DNA of 64,000 nt from Chondrus crispus. Its lineage: Eukaryota; Rhodophyta; Florideophyceae; Gigartinales; Gigartinaceae. Of this stretch, positions 43,553 through 55,818 are shown one piece after another. A program made the position numbers and the translations under genes. The stretch is taken from assembly GCF_000350225.1 (NCBI RefSeq), contig NW_005178999.1:132256-196255 (forward strand). Direction: 5' to 3'. The stretch's first letter is position 1. Each line of letters opens with the position of its first letter. Below the pieces are notes generated by a model. It was given only the letters and a program-made list of their open reading frames with translations. It was not told the DNA's origin and ran no database searches.

Positions 43553-45184
43553 ATGGTTCGCTTTAGGCGTAGGAGAGAATCACAAGCATCGAATGTGGAG
43601 AAGTTAATCGGCACAGTAGTGGATGCTCGGGGCGAGGAATCTCTCTCTGGGTTTGTGATTATTGCAGACCGCGGCTATAGAAAAATGAGCATGATCCCTA
43701 GTCTAGCGAGGAAGGGAATTGGATTTATTTTTATAATTCCTGAGCACTTGTTGAGGTGCCACCCGTTCGTGGGGGCTTCCCAATTTGATCCCGCTAGGAT
43801 GGATATTGATGAGAGCGACGCAGAAGATGGCAGCGATGCGGCGAGTAACTCCATTCAGGCGCAATCTAGAAACTCTACTATGCTGTACGATCGGGAAATG
43901 CGTTTATAATAGATGTCAATCCGAAAATGGGCAACCTTTGCAAGCATGCCGAGAAAGCGTTCAAAGATGAGGACACTGCCATCAACACACGCGTCACAGA
44001 TGTTGTACTGAGGGAAAGGGGCACTAAGAAGTTCGCAAAAACGCTTCGCTTTGTTTACCCTCTACCCAGTAGCTTGTCCAAATTTATTAATTGTTGGGTC
44101 GCTGTTCCGCGCTCAATGTCTACGTCTGAGTTGTTATTCACAAAAAGATCAAACGATGGCACGTTGATTGTCCCGCCAGCTACCTTGCATGGCAACAGGG
44201 ACTTGGTCGAATCGCACTGCTTAAATAATACAGTTGTTCTAACTGTAGACCAGAGGTGTGCGAATTGGTTCGTTCTCCGACAGTTCCGTATCACGGAGAC
44301 AGTGGCTGGACCAATTTTAATGAATAACTCGGAAACTCTACCACAACTTGGCATAACAGATGTAGAATGTCATGAGCGAACCATGGCAGAAAGCCTTCAA
44401 CTCTTAGCAGCAAGTTGGATCAGCACTTCTCGCTCTACAGAAGCTATGATGCGTGGAACAGTGACAGAGAACGCCACCACGAATGCGACACGATCAAAGC
44501 CTTTTGTTAGGGCCATTTTTCAATGTGGTATGTTTGGGAATAAGCAGTATCGATGGCTGGCATGCTCACCTGATGGGGTGGTGCTCATAGATTTGAATCA
44601 GACGGCATTTAACAAAACAGGGCATACAGATCCATTGCTGCATGTATGCAGCGTGGAAATCCACATGAGCATTGCTGCATCGTCTCTGTCCACTGCAGTC
44701 TCCAATGCTTCAGTTGATCTTCTCTGCGTTGAAATGGGAACTTTCGCTTTTAACAGTAGTTGGCTCTTAAAAGGACTTTTCCGGAATAAAAGATTTCTGA
44801 GGGGGGCATTTGTCCCAAAAATAAGGCTAAATTATTTAAACACCGAGCAGTTGATTGATAACCTAAAATTGTTTAAATGCTTAGCTTACTGTAGTCTTCG
44901 CCGCATGCAGTCTAGTTACGGCGTGATGACCCAAACCTCAAAGTTTTCTGCGCGATGGTCAGACCTTTTACGGGAGAGGTTTGGGGCCGTAGAATGAGTG
45001 GATTGCTAGAGTGTGGAGAGGAGGAGGCGTTCGAAACAACCGGAAATACTCTGGTCGAGAAACGCGACGAAACTTGGGATGACTCATTAAGCCCCCATGA
45101 TCTCATTGCAATAAGATACGCGCTTGAATTGGCCGATCTGCTGTTGAAACGAATTGAGGACAGCACACCTACCACCTTCTTGTG
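43553..45184 (+). pseudogene. DDE-like plus YqaJ-nuclease-like transposon protein, broken and truncated
   Basis: The first frame (to 43,909) has a transposase-like block FVIIADRGYRKMSMIPSL followed by IPEHLLRCHPFVGAS. After a frame change, 43,927-44,997 contains LTVDQRCANWFVLRQFRIT, like the start of YqaJ nucleases, and later WLACSPDGVVLID and a VEIH block at the place of their catalytic Asp and Glu-x-Lys. The Lys is replaced by His. A further open frame continues to the point where transposon copy 2 begins at 45,185, so the 3' end is lost. ISL2EU-type Harbinger elements also pair a DDE transposase with a YqaJ protein, but the DDE-YqaJ fusion makes the exact affiliation uncertain. Confidence 0.55.
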
Positions 45185-45191
45185 GCAGAAA

Positions 45192-45240
45192 GAGATTGCA
45201 TATAGCTGGCATTTCAGAGATGCCAGCTATATGCAATCTC
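45192..45240. repeat. 49-base perfect hairpin in the TIR (copy 2 left)
   Basis: Identical hairpin to the other three; here it is the outermost part of the element. Confidence 0.92.
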
Positions 45241-45246
45241 GCAGTC

Positions 45247-45614
45247 AGTCGAGCACATGATGCTCGGCAAGCGCTCGAGGAGGTGCTAAATTTTAAGACC
45301 TAGCAGTCTTGATGGGGCAAAAACTCCTTTACGTTCGACCGCGAGGGGTGCACAAAGGAGCAGCAGTGGCTGAAGTGTTGAGACGCTTCGATGTCGAGGG
45401 TGAGACGCCGGACTGGGTTTGTTCTATTGGTGACGACCGAACCGATGAAGACATGTTTAAATAAATATATCGCAATGCTGACGGGAAGAATATTAGTGTT
45501 CACACATGTACAGTTGAACGGAAGAGCACTTCAGCCAATTATTGCGTACAGCACGTTGATGAAGTGCGTGACTAGTTGGAAAGGCTGACACAAGTAGATG
45601 TAAATTCGCCTTGA
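45247..45614 (+). pseudogene. captured trehalose-6-phosphate phosphatase piece (copy 2 left)
   Basis: Copy of the TPP C-terminal piece; WVCSIGDDRTDEDMF is readable, the stop after DEDMFK is present and the start is disturbed by the replaced block at 45,288-45,306. Confidence 0.8.
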
Positions 45615-45671
45615 TGGGGCATAAAATATTTGTATAGGAAGAAGACATCGCATCTTCTCAGAGCCTGTCGC

Positions 45672-46266
45672 TTAATGTTTTAGTCTCGGCCTTGCCTCCC
45701 TCCTCTCACTCCGTCGCTTGCTCGTGCACACATTGTTCGGATCGTCTAGCCTGTTTGGCAGCCAACCGTTAACAGTTCGACCCCTTTCCACATCTACCAG
45801 AATGCGATGGCCCCCTGACCTCATCCGGTTCGTTTCTCGCTATGCAATCTTCATATCGCGTTCTCGTTCAAACTCAACAAATGCGTAGTCTCTCAAAACT
45901 CCCTCTCAATCTAATGGCATAACAGTTGCCACAGGGCCATATGCCTCGAATGCATCCTGCAATGACTTCTCCACCATGGTAAAGGGCAGATTAGCAGCAA
46001 AGAGCGTGCAATACGCAGTTTTTGTCTTTGCAGAATCGTCGCTTTTTGGGTCCCATTGGTCTCCTCTCGTTTTTAACGATTTCCGAGGCCTTCTTCAACG
46101 CGGCGTTCCGAACACGCCGCCTTCTTTGAGCAGGTGTGTCAAAGGGTGTCTCTGGCTTGCTCTCACTTTCATCAGCCATTTTCGTATCGAGGGGTTCGAG
46201 GGAGAGGAAAGAGGAAGAAGGTCGAGGCGGCGACGGCGTCTCGCGGGACAACTCTGCAGCCTCCAT
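45672..46266 (-). pseudogene. captured U1-70K piece (copy 2 left)
   Basis: Same 595-base piece as in the other repeats, with the shared frame change and stop and a few private substitutions. Confidence 0.86.
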
Positions 46267-46745
46267 TGCGGCGGGGACCACTGCAGGACTTGAAAATGGA
46301 TAAGATGTGGGCGAGTGCAGTAATGATGCGGATAGGAAGCGTAAATATCACCACCCGAATCCGCCCCTAGGGGTGAAGGCGGGAGAAGGAACAGAAGAAC
46401 GACTGGGGGAAGTGCAAGAGAGGATGGCGAGCGATCCGTTTTTGGGCGAGCGCAGGCTGTTCACTTGCCACACGCTCACGTGGCGTGGCACGTATGCCCG
46501 AGTCACAATACTGATCCATGGATATAAATATTCTTATTACATAAAAAATTACATCCCGCAGCGCCTGCGCCGCGCGCTAGTGTGCCGCGCGCTGGTATGC
46601 CGCGCGCTGGACACGTACCGCCTGCAGAGCGAGGTGTATGTCATGGAGCGCGCGACGAGGCGCCCCCATCCGCACGCGGCACGACCGCGTCCTGGAGACC
46701 CCGCTCGTAATTTCCCTTCATCCCGTTTCGTCGTGTGAGCCCACC

Positions 46746-47840
46746 ATGGCGGTCTCCATTCGTTATCCGTTTCTTCCTTCTCATCTTCGTCTTCCTTCTC
46801 ACATTCTCGGTTGCCCAAAGCCAGAAGCAGCCCTTCAAGCCTCACCAACAAACTGCACCTGACAACAGCACCCCACCCCCAGGACTAGCTGGGGGCAATG
46901 GACCGGGTGGTCCCGGCGCTGGCCCCCTCCCTTCCCATCCACCCAGTACGTTGCTCCGCAAAGTCGCCATCGCAGTCATCTCTATTGCTACTGGATCTGC
47001 CATCATCACCATCCTCGCTTGTGCCTGGTGCTGTGTGCTGCCCCAGGGCGCTCCAACATGGACAAGAGTCCAGCCAGCCATACTAAGACTATCCCCCTTC
47101 CTCCTGCTGTCTCTCCACCCTACCCGGACGACGCGCTCACCGGCTATCACACTCAACCTCTCGCTAAGGAACATATTTATCAATACTCGCCGGATTTCGC
47201 CATGTCGAACAGCACAACTGTGTTTTGTTTTCTTGTTCAGCTGCTCCCCGCTCCGACCCCTCCGTCATGCTGTGCACTTACACCCGCACCACCGTCCTGC
47301 GGGCGACGTCACCCATCCTCGCCCCACATTGAACAAAAGGGTCCGACTTCTCCCCGTTCCACCCGCCCACAAAATTGCCGCATCTTACCACCACCTCTTT
47401 ACCCTCCCACTTCCCGCCCCTTGCACCTCTGACCCCCAACCATCGCCTCTTAACCCCCCTGTAGGGGGGTGAAGAGGCCCCCGGCGGCTCCCACCGCCGC
47501 ATCCAGTCGCGCAACTTCTCCGAGGTCGACTTCATGGACTCCGGCCCGGGCCGCTCGCTCATGTCCGAGCCGCGGTCCTCGGCCTGCAGGACGAGCTCGA
47601 CTCGCTGCAGCTCGACGACGTCCTCGTCGAGGAGTACTTGCTCGCCAAACCAGTACTGCGCACATTTCTTTCGCAACTTTGTTCACACCAAGACGCCACC
47701 CTCATGCCCTCCTTTTTCGGTTCTCGCTCCACCTGGTCTACCTGTATACTTTTCTGTATTTTTACAACACTCTTGTACATCGTGCTTTCTTCTACGAAAG
47801 AGGCGTCATACCACTTTCTCATTTATTAGCATGCTAGTTC
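46746..47840 (+). pseudogene. captured signal-peptide/membrane protein piece (copy 2)
   Basis: Counterpart of 27,355-28,450. The hydrophobic leader and transmembrane segment (VAIAVISIATGSAIITILAC) are readable, and the downstream block LQDELDSLQLDDVLVEEYLLAKP is open here where copy 1 has a stop, so copy 2 keeps the better version of that block. AATAAA follows at 47,894. Confidence 0.5.
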
Positions 47841-47893
47841 CTTAAGCCCATCTCCTCACCTTGCCCTTTGCCACCTTCTCCACTGGGTTGTAC

Positions 47894-47899
47894 AATAAA
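47894..47899 (+). terminator. AATAAA polyadenylation signal of captured gene (copy 2)
   Basis: Counterpart of the hexamer at 28,504. Confidence 0.5.
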
Positions 47900-48031
47900 G
47901 TTGAATCGTCTATTCGACACATCCCGACATCTTAGTACACATTGGCTTCCCAGCTTCGTTATGTTCAACTCCGCGTTCGGTGCTCGGGGTTCACTAAACT
48001 TCCTTCCGTGCCTCTGAATTTCGCTTTGATC

Positions 48032-48441
48032 AAACCTTGCCGCTGCAATCTATAGCGCTAATAGACTCATCATCATAAACCGCTACTGTCTTCATCCCCT
48101 TCATTTCAAACGTCGTTCCCCAAACCGAATCTCGGTGTCCCTTACAGATATACAAAGTTTCCCCCATCCGCCGATCCCAAATATTGACAGTCCTATCACT
48201 CCCCCGCTCACAATAAAGTCCGAATCATCTGACCCGGCCGCACTCAGAACCAACCCTTCATGCCCCCGACATGTCTTTGCAGCATGCCCCGAGCCTAAGT
48301 CATTGGTGTTCAGCAACTGGACATCCGAAGCCGTGAGCAAGAGTCGCGAGTTATTCTTCAAACATGATATCGATCGCACTGCACCCCCGTGTTTGGCCAT
48401 ATCCCCGTACAACATTCTCATGGGCAATGTCCTCTGTTCCA
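48032..48441 (-). pseudogene. captured SKI8/WDR61-like piece (copy 2)
   Basis: Counterpart of 28,642-29,051 with the same WD40 blades and the same frame change, so that defect predates the duplication. Confidence 0.63.
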
Positions 48442-48518
48442 ATTTTGGTGAAGCGCTCTATCACAACTTGCACCGCTAAGATAGTCGATTGAGATTGTTT
48501 GGATCAGGTTGAGAGGCT

Positions 48519-49942
48519 ATCGATTCGCGAAGAGCATGTCAGTTATATAGTGAAGTAGATTAAAGCCTCGGCCCCGTCCCTTCGTTTCAGACAGCTTCTG
48601 GAGGGTCTCAAGTCTGAAGCCGCGCGCTGATCCCTTCGCTGTTCCAGCTTTAAGAAATTACCAACGGTCAGAATCGCGACCAACAATTTCTCAAAGCGTT
48701 CCGACTGTAGGACTATCTCTTGAACAATCCCGTTGAGATCGGCGGCACGCCCAAGCAAGTCTGCATCTTCCACGCTATACTTTTCTTCATATCACTCCAG
48801 AGCTTGGTCGGAAAAGTCGTCTATGGAGACACCCTCAGGTGGATCCAGGTATTCGAAGAATAGGTCGACACCGAAGTCATCAATTGTCTCAAACTTATTC
48901 GCGAGGGGTGGGGCCATTCGACATCCTGAAAGCGCACGCAGTGATACGGAGGTTGGAGGAAGCCTGTGTGACCTGTAGTTGTAAAAGGTGGTTTGGTGTC
49001 GTCGGAAATAGGGACCCAGTGCTCGAATACAAGAACTATATCGCCTGAAATGACCTCGTTGGTGGCCAATGAAGCATAACCTGTACTAATCATGACATCG
49101 TTTCCCAGACCATTGTCCTCTTGCAGAATAGTGGTGCACTCTTTGGTCTGGTTCCGACCTGCTCGAAATATGCGTACAATGGGATTCCAGGGCTGGTCAT
49201 CAATCTTGGCAGTTCCCTGGACGAGAATCTTTGCTATTTGTATGGGGCGGTTGTTGGGGAGGACGGGGCGGATTCGCATCATTGTGAAGAATCGTAAATA
49301 TTGTTACAGGGTGGGAACGCTTGTGATATCTTGCTCCATTTGACGCTCTGAGCACATCCCTGACTTCTTGACGAGATTCATGAACTGATCAAGGGCGTCG
49401 AAACCATTCTTGTAGATACTGAAGTAGGTCAGGTAGGCGCGGGCGACAAGGGCAACGGCAGTGAGAGGCCGATAGCGGTCGGAGACCGCGTTGCGAGCGA
49501 TGATGATAACAATGTTCTGGGAGCCCATCTCCAACCCCTGCGCGAGCCATTGGTAGGGTGCACAGACAATCTCAAAGACGGAGGACAAGGAAGGGGCGAG
49601 ATAGTACGGACCGAGATGGCTGGTGGTGGTAACGACGACGCCGGGGAGGATATCGGTCATCCATGGCTCCTGACCTTGGGCACGGACGTCCAGGACGAGA
49701 GCGCGTCAGGTTTCGCCATACTTCTTGTACGCCTGCTGCAGAGCGACTTTCCAATCTGAGACAAAGGTGTCCTCCTCGTAGAGAGCAATTAAGACGCCAT
49801 CGGAAAGCTCTACGATTTTGCGCGGCCTCGGCTTCTTATAAAAGGTGACTACTGTGCTGGGTACGAATTTCCCATTCCCTACGTCCAAAAACCTTTCCTT
49901 GTATATTCGTTTATTTTTGGGGCGCGTGCAGTGCACTGTCAT
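48519..49942 (-). pseudogene. captured formin piece (copy 2)
   Basis: Counterpart of 29,129-30,552. It shares the in-frame TAA between the PTEN-like and C2-like parts and has an additional stop after KKYGET, so it has decayed further than copy 1. Confidence 0.7.
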
Positions 49943-50180
49943 GAGCGAACACACAGCCGCTCACAGCATAACAGGCATCAATGTCTGGTAAATACCCGGA
50001 GGGTGTTCAACATTCTCCAAATGGGTCTAGTGCTTCCCTAGTAAGGCGCTGGACAACATCCGGAATCTTACCGGTCGTGTTCAAGTCTGGAAAGTAAACG
50101 AGAACTGCCGCAGAGGGTATATCACTCTGTGATTGATCGTTTTGTTTCATCGGGGCGTAACGCCCAGTGTAGCATAAGCT

Positions 50181-52236
50181 TCAGCCTTTCTGTCCCTGTA
50201 CAAGTTCGAACCACCGCACAGTTAAAACGATATTGTTGCTATTTGCATTCTCAACATGTTCAATTCTTCCCAACCAAAATGGTGTCACTTCGGTCACGTT
50301 TGATCCGCAATTCACAGTCACCATGCTGCCCCTATCATATGAGCACGTGTCCTCCAGTGCCAATTCGGTTTCCGAATCATCATGTGATGCCTCAACTTCG
50401 CCGCAAGCATCGCAAAAAGAAGCAAAATGCTGGAAGTCCCACTCTGGCGGGGCGGACTCCTTGCTTTCCATTGAGTCTATTTCAGAAAGAAGTGATAAAA
50501 CATTTTCTCTGCATCCAATTCTATTCTCTGTCACATTTATGCGCTTGCGATACGGGCTGATGTCAACTTTGGAGGGCTTATTTGTTTGTATGACTGGTGC
50601 TTTTCTCATATCTGGGACAAAATGGAGGAAAGAACCAATGAATCCTTCGGTTCTATCAAGTTTTTGAAGCGCTTCCCTCTTTTCGACCATTTTGTACCCG
50701 ACCAGGCAGGTAACATGAGCACCACCTCCTTCGAGCTCATGAGAATCATCCCGCTCGAAGACAAACTCTCTGAATGCGAGCATGTTGTTGTTTCTCGACG
50801 CAACTGCACTTTGTTTATCACAAGCACCTGAAAAATTGTTCATCCCAGAGACGCGGCTAGCATGTATGTTGTTTTGTACTGACGCGGAGTTTCCCCCTTG
50901 ACTTTCAACAATGTGCCTGTGAAGTTCCGAAACACAGGCTGTATTCCTATCCCGCATGAAGACAGAAATTCGACTGAATCGGCGGTCAATGTCCTCATGT
51001 GTGTGCCCAACCGGTAAAAAGTTAACAACAATGCGGTTGAAGAGCCCTTTGTGCACCATGTAATCACAAAATGCAAAAAGAAGCGATTCTTGTTGTCTTT
51101 TGATGTATTATCCAGCTGAACATTTAGCTCTTTCGGAAAACAACTCATACCTTGAGCTCTTTTTGCATCTCGCAACAGAAAAAGTGAGCGACATAGCGCA
51201 TCAATTGTCTGATTCGCACCTGAGGGGATGTTGTCGGCTGGCGTGAAAAAACAAACGAAATGCTGTCCAGAAAGTGCCCCGTGATAGCAAACACCAGTGA
51301 CCTTCTGCTTTGAGGCTTCCCCGTATCTCTTTTTGTCGTCGTGTAGAAGCGCGGTAGTCCAAACTTCGCCTGGTCGGCCCCGTCAATAATTACAGAAAGA
51401 ATTTCCTGGGGCCTTTCAATTGCGTTTGACTGAATGAGTCTATATTGTGCTCGCTCAGAGTGGATTCGCTTCAGATGTGCGCGGAATCCTTTCTTAAGTT
51501 TTTCTCTACATTTTTCATATCCTGTTTTCCTAGCAATTGACAGCAGACTCTCCTTAAAGCTTGTGCACGTGTCACAAACGGAAAAGCCGTGTCTTCGTCT
51601 ACACTTGATATGTGAGGCATACCGTTTCCAAGTTTCGTAAAAGTGAGAAGAAGAGCACGCTCGACGGCCATACATCCCTTCATTTTCTCGAAACAGCGTG
51701 TAAACCAGGTATTTATTTCCATGTGGGAGGTGCCGCTCGATGCTGTGCGGCATTTCATCTCCAAGATCGTCAGCCAGGGCTCGCAGGAATGAAATCACCG
51801 AGGATTTTTTAGTTGAGCTCCCATCCGATCCCCTCATTCTCCCGGGGAGGCAGGAAGCGTTCGCTGAAGGTAGTTGCATGACATTACAAATCATGGTCCT
51901 TGACACGTCCAGAGTGTCAATCACCATTCTCCAACAAACCTGCCAGCCGTCACAGTAGAAGTATCGCCGTGAGCGCTGTGGATCCAGAACGATTAGATCG
52001 ACGAGGCGTGCCTTTCTTTCATCACGAGAAATTGACAGGAAATTCTCTCGCATTAACCTGCACTTCTCTGTACCGACTTCGAAGACGCAAAGACGCTTGC
52101 AACAGCGTTTCCGCATCCAATTGTTGATAGTCATGATGGATTGGCGTCGTGTCTTCTGTAATCGCGACTTCAATGATTTACGGTTGAGCGCGATTGGAAC
52201 TTCTGATAGGGGAGGAGGATCGTCTAAGGTCGTCAT
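50181..52236 (-). pseudogene. DUF7869-type transposase-like gene, frameshifted (copy 2)
   Basis: Close copy of 30,791-32,848. Two one-base deletions relative to copy 1 break the frame: one near 51,310 after TTTKRDTGKP and one in the A-run near 51,077. The three acidic blocks and the C-terminal barrel-like part can still be read. Compared with copy 1 there are only a handful of residue changes outside these sites. Confidence 0.82.
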
Positions 52237-52918
52237 GATATCGCTGTATGTGAAGGTTCAACGCTTCAGGTAGTAATGACGCACCTGCAAGTATGGACTG
52301 TGTGCAAGCACGCACTGCGGTGTGGGATCAAGAATGTACAGCCGAACGACTACATATCCCGTACTGGTATTCGGCTGGAAGCCAAAAGTCAGCAGCCCGG
52401 ATCACTGTGGTCTGTTTTCAGAATAGTAGATGTCAGGAAACTATATCAGATTCCTCTGCTGTGCTTTTAATTTTTTTTCTGAAGGTTACACTTCGAAGTG
52501 TTTATCAAAGTCCTTTTCTACGCCCGTCAAATGCCTTGACAGTGACAAATATTTGCCTTTACCAAGCAAGTATTGCGATTCCTACGCAAAACATTTCGTC
52601 AAAAGACGCGAAATCATGGTAGAGCAACAGGAATTTGTTCAAGTGGGTGACTGATATCTATATCATCTGCCTTACCCCTAACCTTTCCGAAACTCTCACA
52701 TTCGATCGACCTGTTCAAATGTTTGAACTCAATGTTCAAATCTTCGGAATGAGCGGTGATTCTTTCATTCGCCTACGATGGTTTTTGTGCCTACACAAAA
52801 CAACATTCTAAACAATTGCCCCGTACGCGAAGCCTTTGCTGAAGTCACAAGACTGGCGGCATTGCCTTTTACGATAGCCAAATCCTACAACTAAAGCGAG
52901 GCAGAAAGTCTTGCAGTC
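52237..52918. promoter_or_regulatory. shared divergent promoter region (copy 2)
   Basis: Same length (682 bases) and nearly the same sequence as 32,849-33,530, including the GTTCAAATGTTTGAAC palindrome and the 74-residue open frame. Confidence 0.45.
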
Positions 52919-55255
52919 ATGAAGGTTTCAGGAAGTGAGGTTACGAGTGATACTGTGACTGAATACGTCGATCCGCGTAAAATTGTCAATCTCTGGTACT
53001 CCAGGCCAATTCTTCCTCGAGATGAAGATATTGTCAGAGAAGGGTTTCTGCAAAATGGATACATCAGCAGTTATCTCATATCATGTCGAGTGGCTACTGT
53101 TCCTGAAATACAGCTACTCTTTGAGAGAGAGCCACATTGCTACACGCCTGAAAAGGCATCAGAAGTGGCACGAGCAGTGATAAGAGAAGAGACAGATGGA
53201 CGCGCTGGAGGGTATCGCTATTGTTATGATGGACACATCCGCAAAAGAGTAGCGGTACAGCTAATGGAGGACGGGGTTTTGATGAAGGATTTCAAGTTGA
53301 AAGGTGAATTGGTAATGTCGATGCCAGCCCAAGATGAGATTGCGTATGGACTTTCGAGAAATGCTCTTCACTCTTTCTGTGTCCCGCTCTCTTTCCTCGC
53401 AACGCTCCTACGCTGCCACGAATACGACGTTGAACTGAATACCTGGTTGAGCCAAAGGCGGCAAAAATGTTTATCAGCGACCGAAGTTGCCCGTCGCCTG
53501 GTGTCAAGTACTGCAAGAGGGGTTCAGGATGACAAAGTTATGAGCAAACAGACTGAAACAAAGCGCCAAATCTTGGGAGTTTCTCGCAAGCTTCCCATTT
53601 CTACAGTTGACTACTTACGGGATTTCATGTGCAATGATGATGGAGGCTTGCAAGTTGCGTTCACATTGGCAAATTTGGGAGCAATTCCCAAAAGAGTGAC
53701 GGCAGAGGAATATTTAATGTTGGTGAAACGATTTATCAGGTATTATCAAGATTGCTTGCCTTCTCCGAAGCCGCTTCTCCCCAAAGATGTTTCGACACAG
53801 CTGGTGCAGTTACGCCAAGCAATTCAAGAGCTTGAAAAATTCAAAACCCTTTGTGATTACGACGAAATCGCGAATGAGATGACCACAATTGCAGAAAGAA
53901 TGACGTGTACGCAGCTGCTGGATATCAAAATGCAGGAACATGCGTTCAGCAAGCACCTTATACAACCACTTGAAACTGCGTGCAGAAATCTGGTGCCAAA
54001 TGGGACTAACCATTTGGAAATCGCCCGAAAAAGATTGCAACAAATACCTCAAGAGAACAGTGAGCACTCAGATACACATAAACATCCTGCGATTGATTCA
54101 GACACTGAACTATCATCTCCAGGTACTTCAGAGAATGGAAGCTCAAAAGACGGTGAAGAGGAGGGCTCTGCGGCCAAAGCATCCCTCTTATCGCACAGTC
54201 AATACTCAGGCGGGCCCTGTGAACGGCACAATGAGAGACCAGTTGAATCAGTTGCAGAGGCAGCGTCAGTAATTGAGGCATCTCAATTACTACCGGTTGG
54301 GTGGAAGATTGTGCAGGCTACACTTGGACTTCATGACACAACACGATGAGTGGAAAATGGTGCAGGGGAAAGCCGATATGGTCATGACTGTTCTACAAGA
54401 TGATGAATCTAATGAGGACTGCCTGAAACAGGTTGTACGTCACTGCGGTATGGCGATGAAACAGAGCGGCGTGTGCTATATCGTGTGCAATTTTATTCAC
54501 TTCTCGAAGCTTTTTTCAGTTGTATGTGCGGAGGGCATGGAAATGATGAAGCATCCCATGCTTTACATACAAGATCCGTCAACAATCAAGAGAAAGACAT
54601 TATCACAGCACCCTCAAGAGTCAGGCTTCATCGCAGCAGTATTCTGGAGATCACCAGATCGCAGGCAAAAGCATCATTACTCATTTGCAAAAGGTTACAG
54701 AAGCTCAACCCTTCCGTCGTGGGTGAACTGTGTCACAAACGTACAACAATCGCGAAATCCCCTCTGCTGTGAACAAGGCAAAATCCTTAAAGTTAGAGAC
54801 ATTGAAAAGGATCTCAGTGTATCTATTCTCGACCAATGGTGCAAACCTGCAGGTATCTGTTATAATCCTAGAGCAGGCTCTATGTCCATGGGTTTGGCAT
54901 GTTTGGACTTAGGTATCCAATACGTCGCGTTAGAACATGACTCGGAAATTTTCAAAGCGGCAAAAAGGAGGTTAGTCGCATCTGTTCAAGACCAAGCCTT
55001 CAAGCGAAGAAAACTGGAGCGATGTACTCGGAGAGGAATAAAGGAAACCGACAACGAAAAGGAGAAAGAAGGAATGTCCTGTGGGATTGGGGAGAAGCAT
55101 TGTCGCTTTCCGGGATTGGAAACTTCGTTTTCGTGCACAGCATGCGGCGTAGGAATGCATGACCTATGTGACTGGGCCAAAATCGTGAGAAACATAAGCG
55201 TCGAGTTACTAGAAATGGTTGCGGTTTGCTAGGAGAAGTGCTTTGAATTGGAGAA
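52919..55255 (+). pseudogene. methyltransferase-like gene, broken (copy 2)
   Basis: Close copy of 33,531-35,873. A 2-base deletion near 54,328 (ACTTGGACTT against ACTTGAGGACTT) shifts the frame ahead of the methyltransferase-like region, and a TAG replaces Ser in the last Cys motif, ending it at VAVC. The NPRAGSM block and CTACGVGMHDLC finger are unchanged in the shifted frame. Confidence 0.8.
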
Positions 55256-55754
55256 ATGAGTCCATTTCTTCGAAATGGCCGTCTCTTTGGTCCTACATCT
55301 ACCCTACATTACATCAGCAAGCTGCAGTTGAAAGCGGCGGTGTCATGTTTGTTGATTCGAACAAACGCCGCGTGAGAGGGTTTGTTGCTGTTCTTCGTAG
55401 CCTTCAAGATTTTCTGGAAGCCGTGGACACTTTACGCGAGATGTCATGGACAAGCTCTCTCCTAAGTCCAAAAGATGGAATCCTTCATATCGTCTTGCAA
55501 CCCATTCTTCGATCTGACATAATATTGATAAAAGATACCGCGCGCGGATCGCAAGCCCTTATAAAATGACAAGGGCAACGGCGCCTTCTTCGTCTTTTCA
55601 AAAACTACCTGAGGCAGACACCGGACAATGTTGCCTTCAGTCATTCTCCGGGCAACTGAACAAGAACACAAACCACAGTTTCGCAGTTCGACATGGCCAA
55701 ATCGTGCGGAACGAGACTACAAGAGTAGCGCTAAACTCCCTAGCAGAAAAATGA
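55219..55754 (+). other. small open frames downstream of the methyltransferase-like gene (copy 2)
   Basis: Counterparts of the frames at 35,833-36,365. They stay open in spite of a 3-base insertion (extra Gln) and several substitutions. Confidence 0.3.
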
Positions 55755-55818
55755 ATAATTTGGGAGTGCAGCTACAGTGAAATGTGATATTTTTAGCATA
55801 TTTGAGTCAGAGTGCTCT

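Larger units (their letters stand above)
45185..46633 (+). repeat. left terminal inverted repeat, copy 2 (outer part missing)
   Basis: Matches 25,794-27,242. A block of about 18 bases at 45,288-45,306 (AAATTTTAAGACCTAGCA) replaces the sequence found in the other three repeats. Confidence 0.88.
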
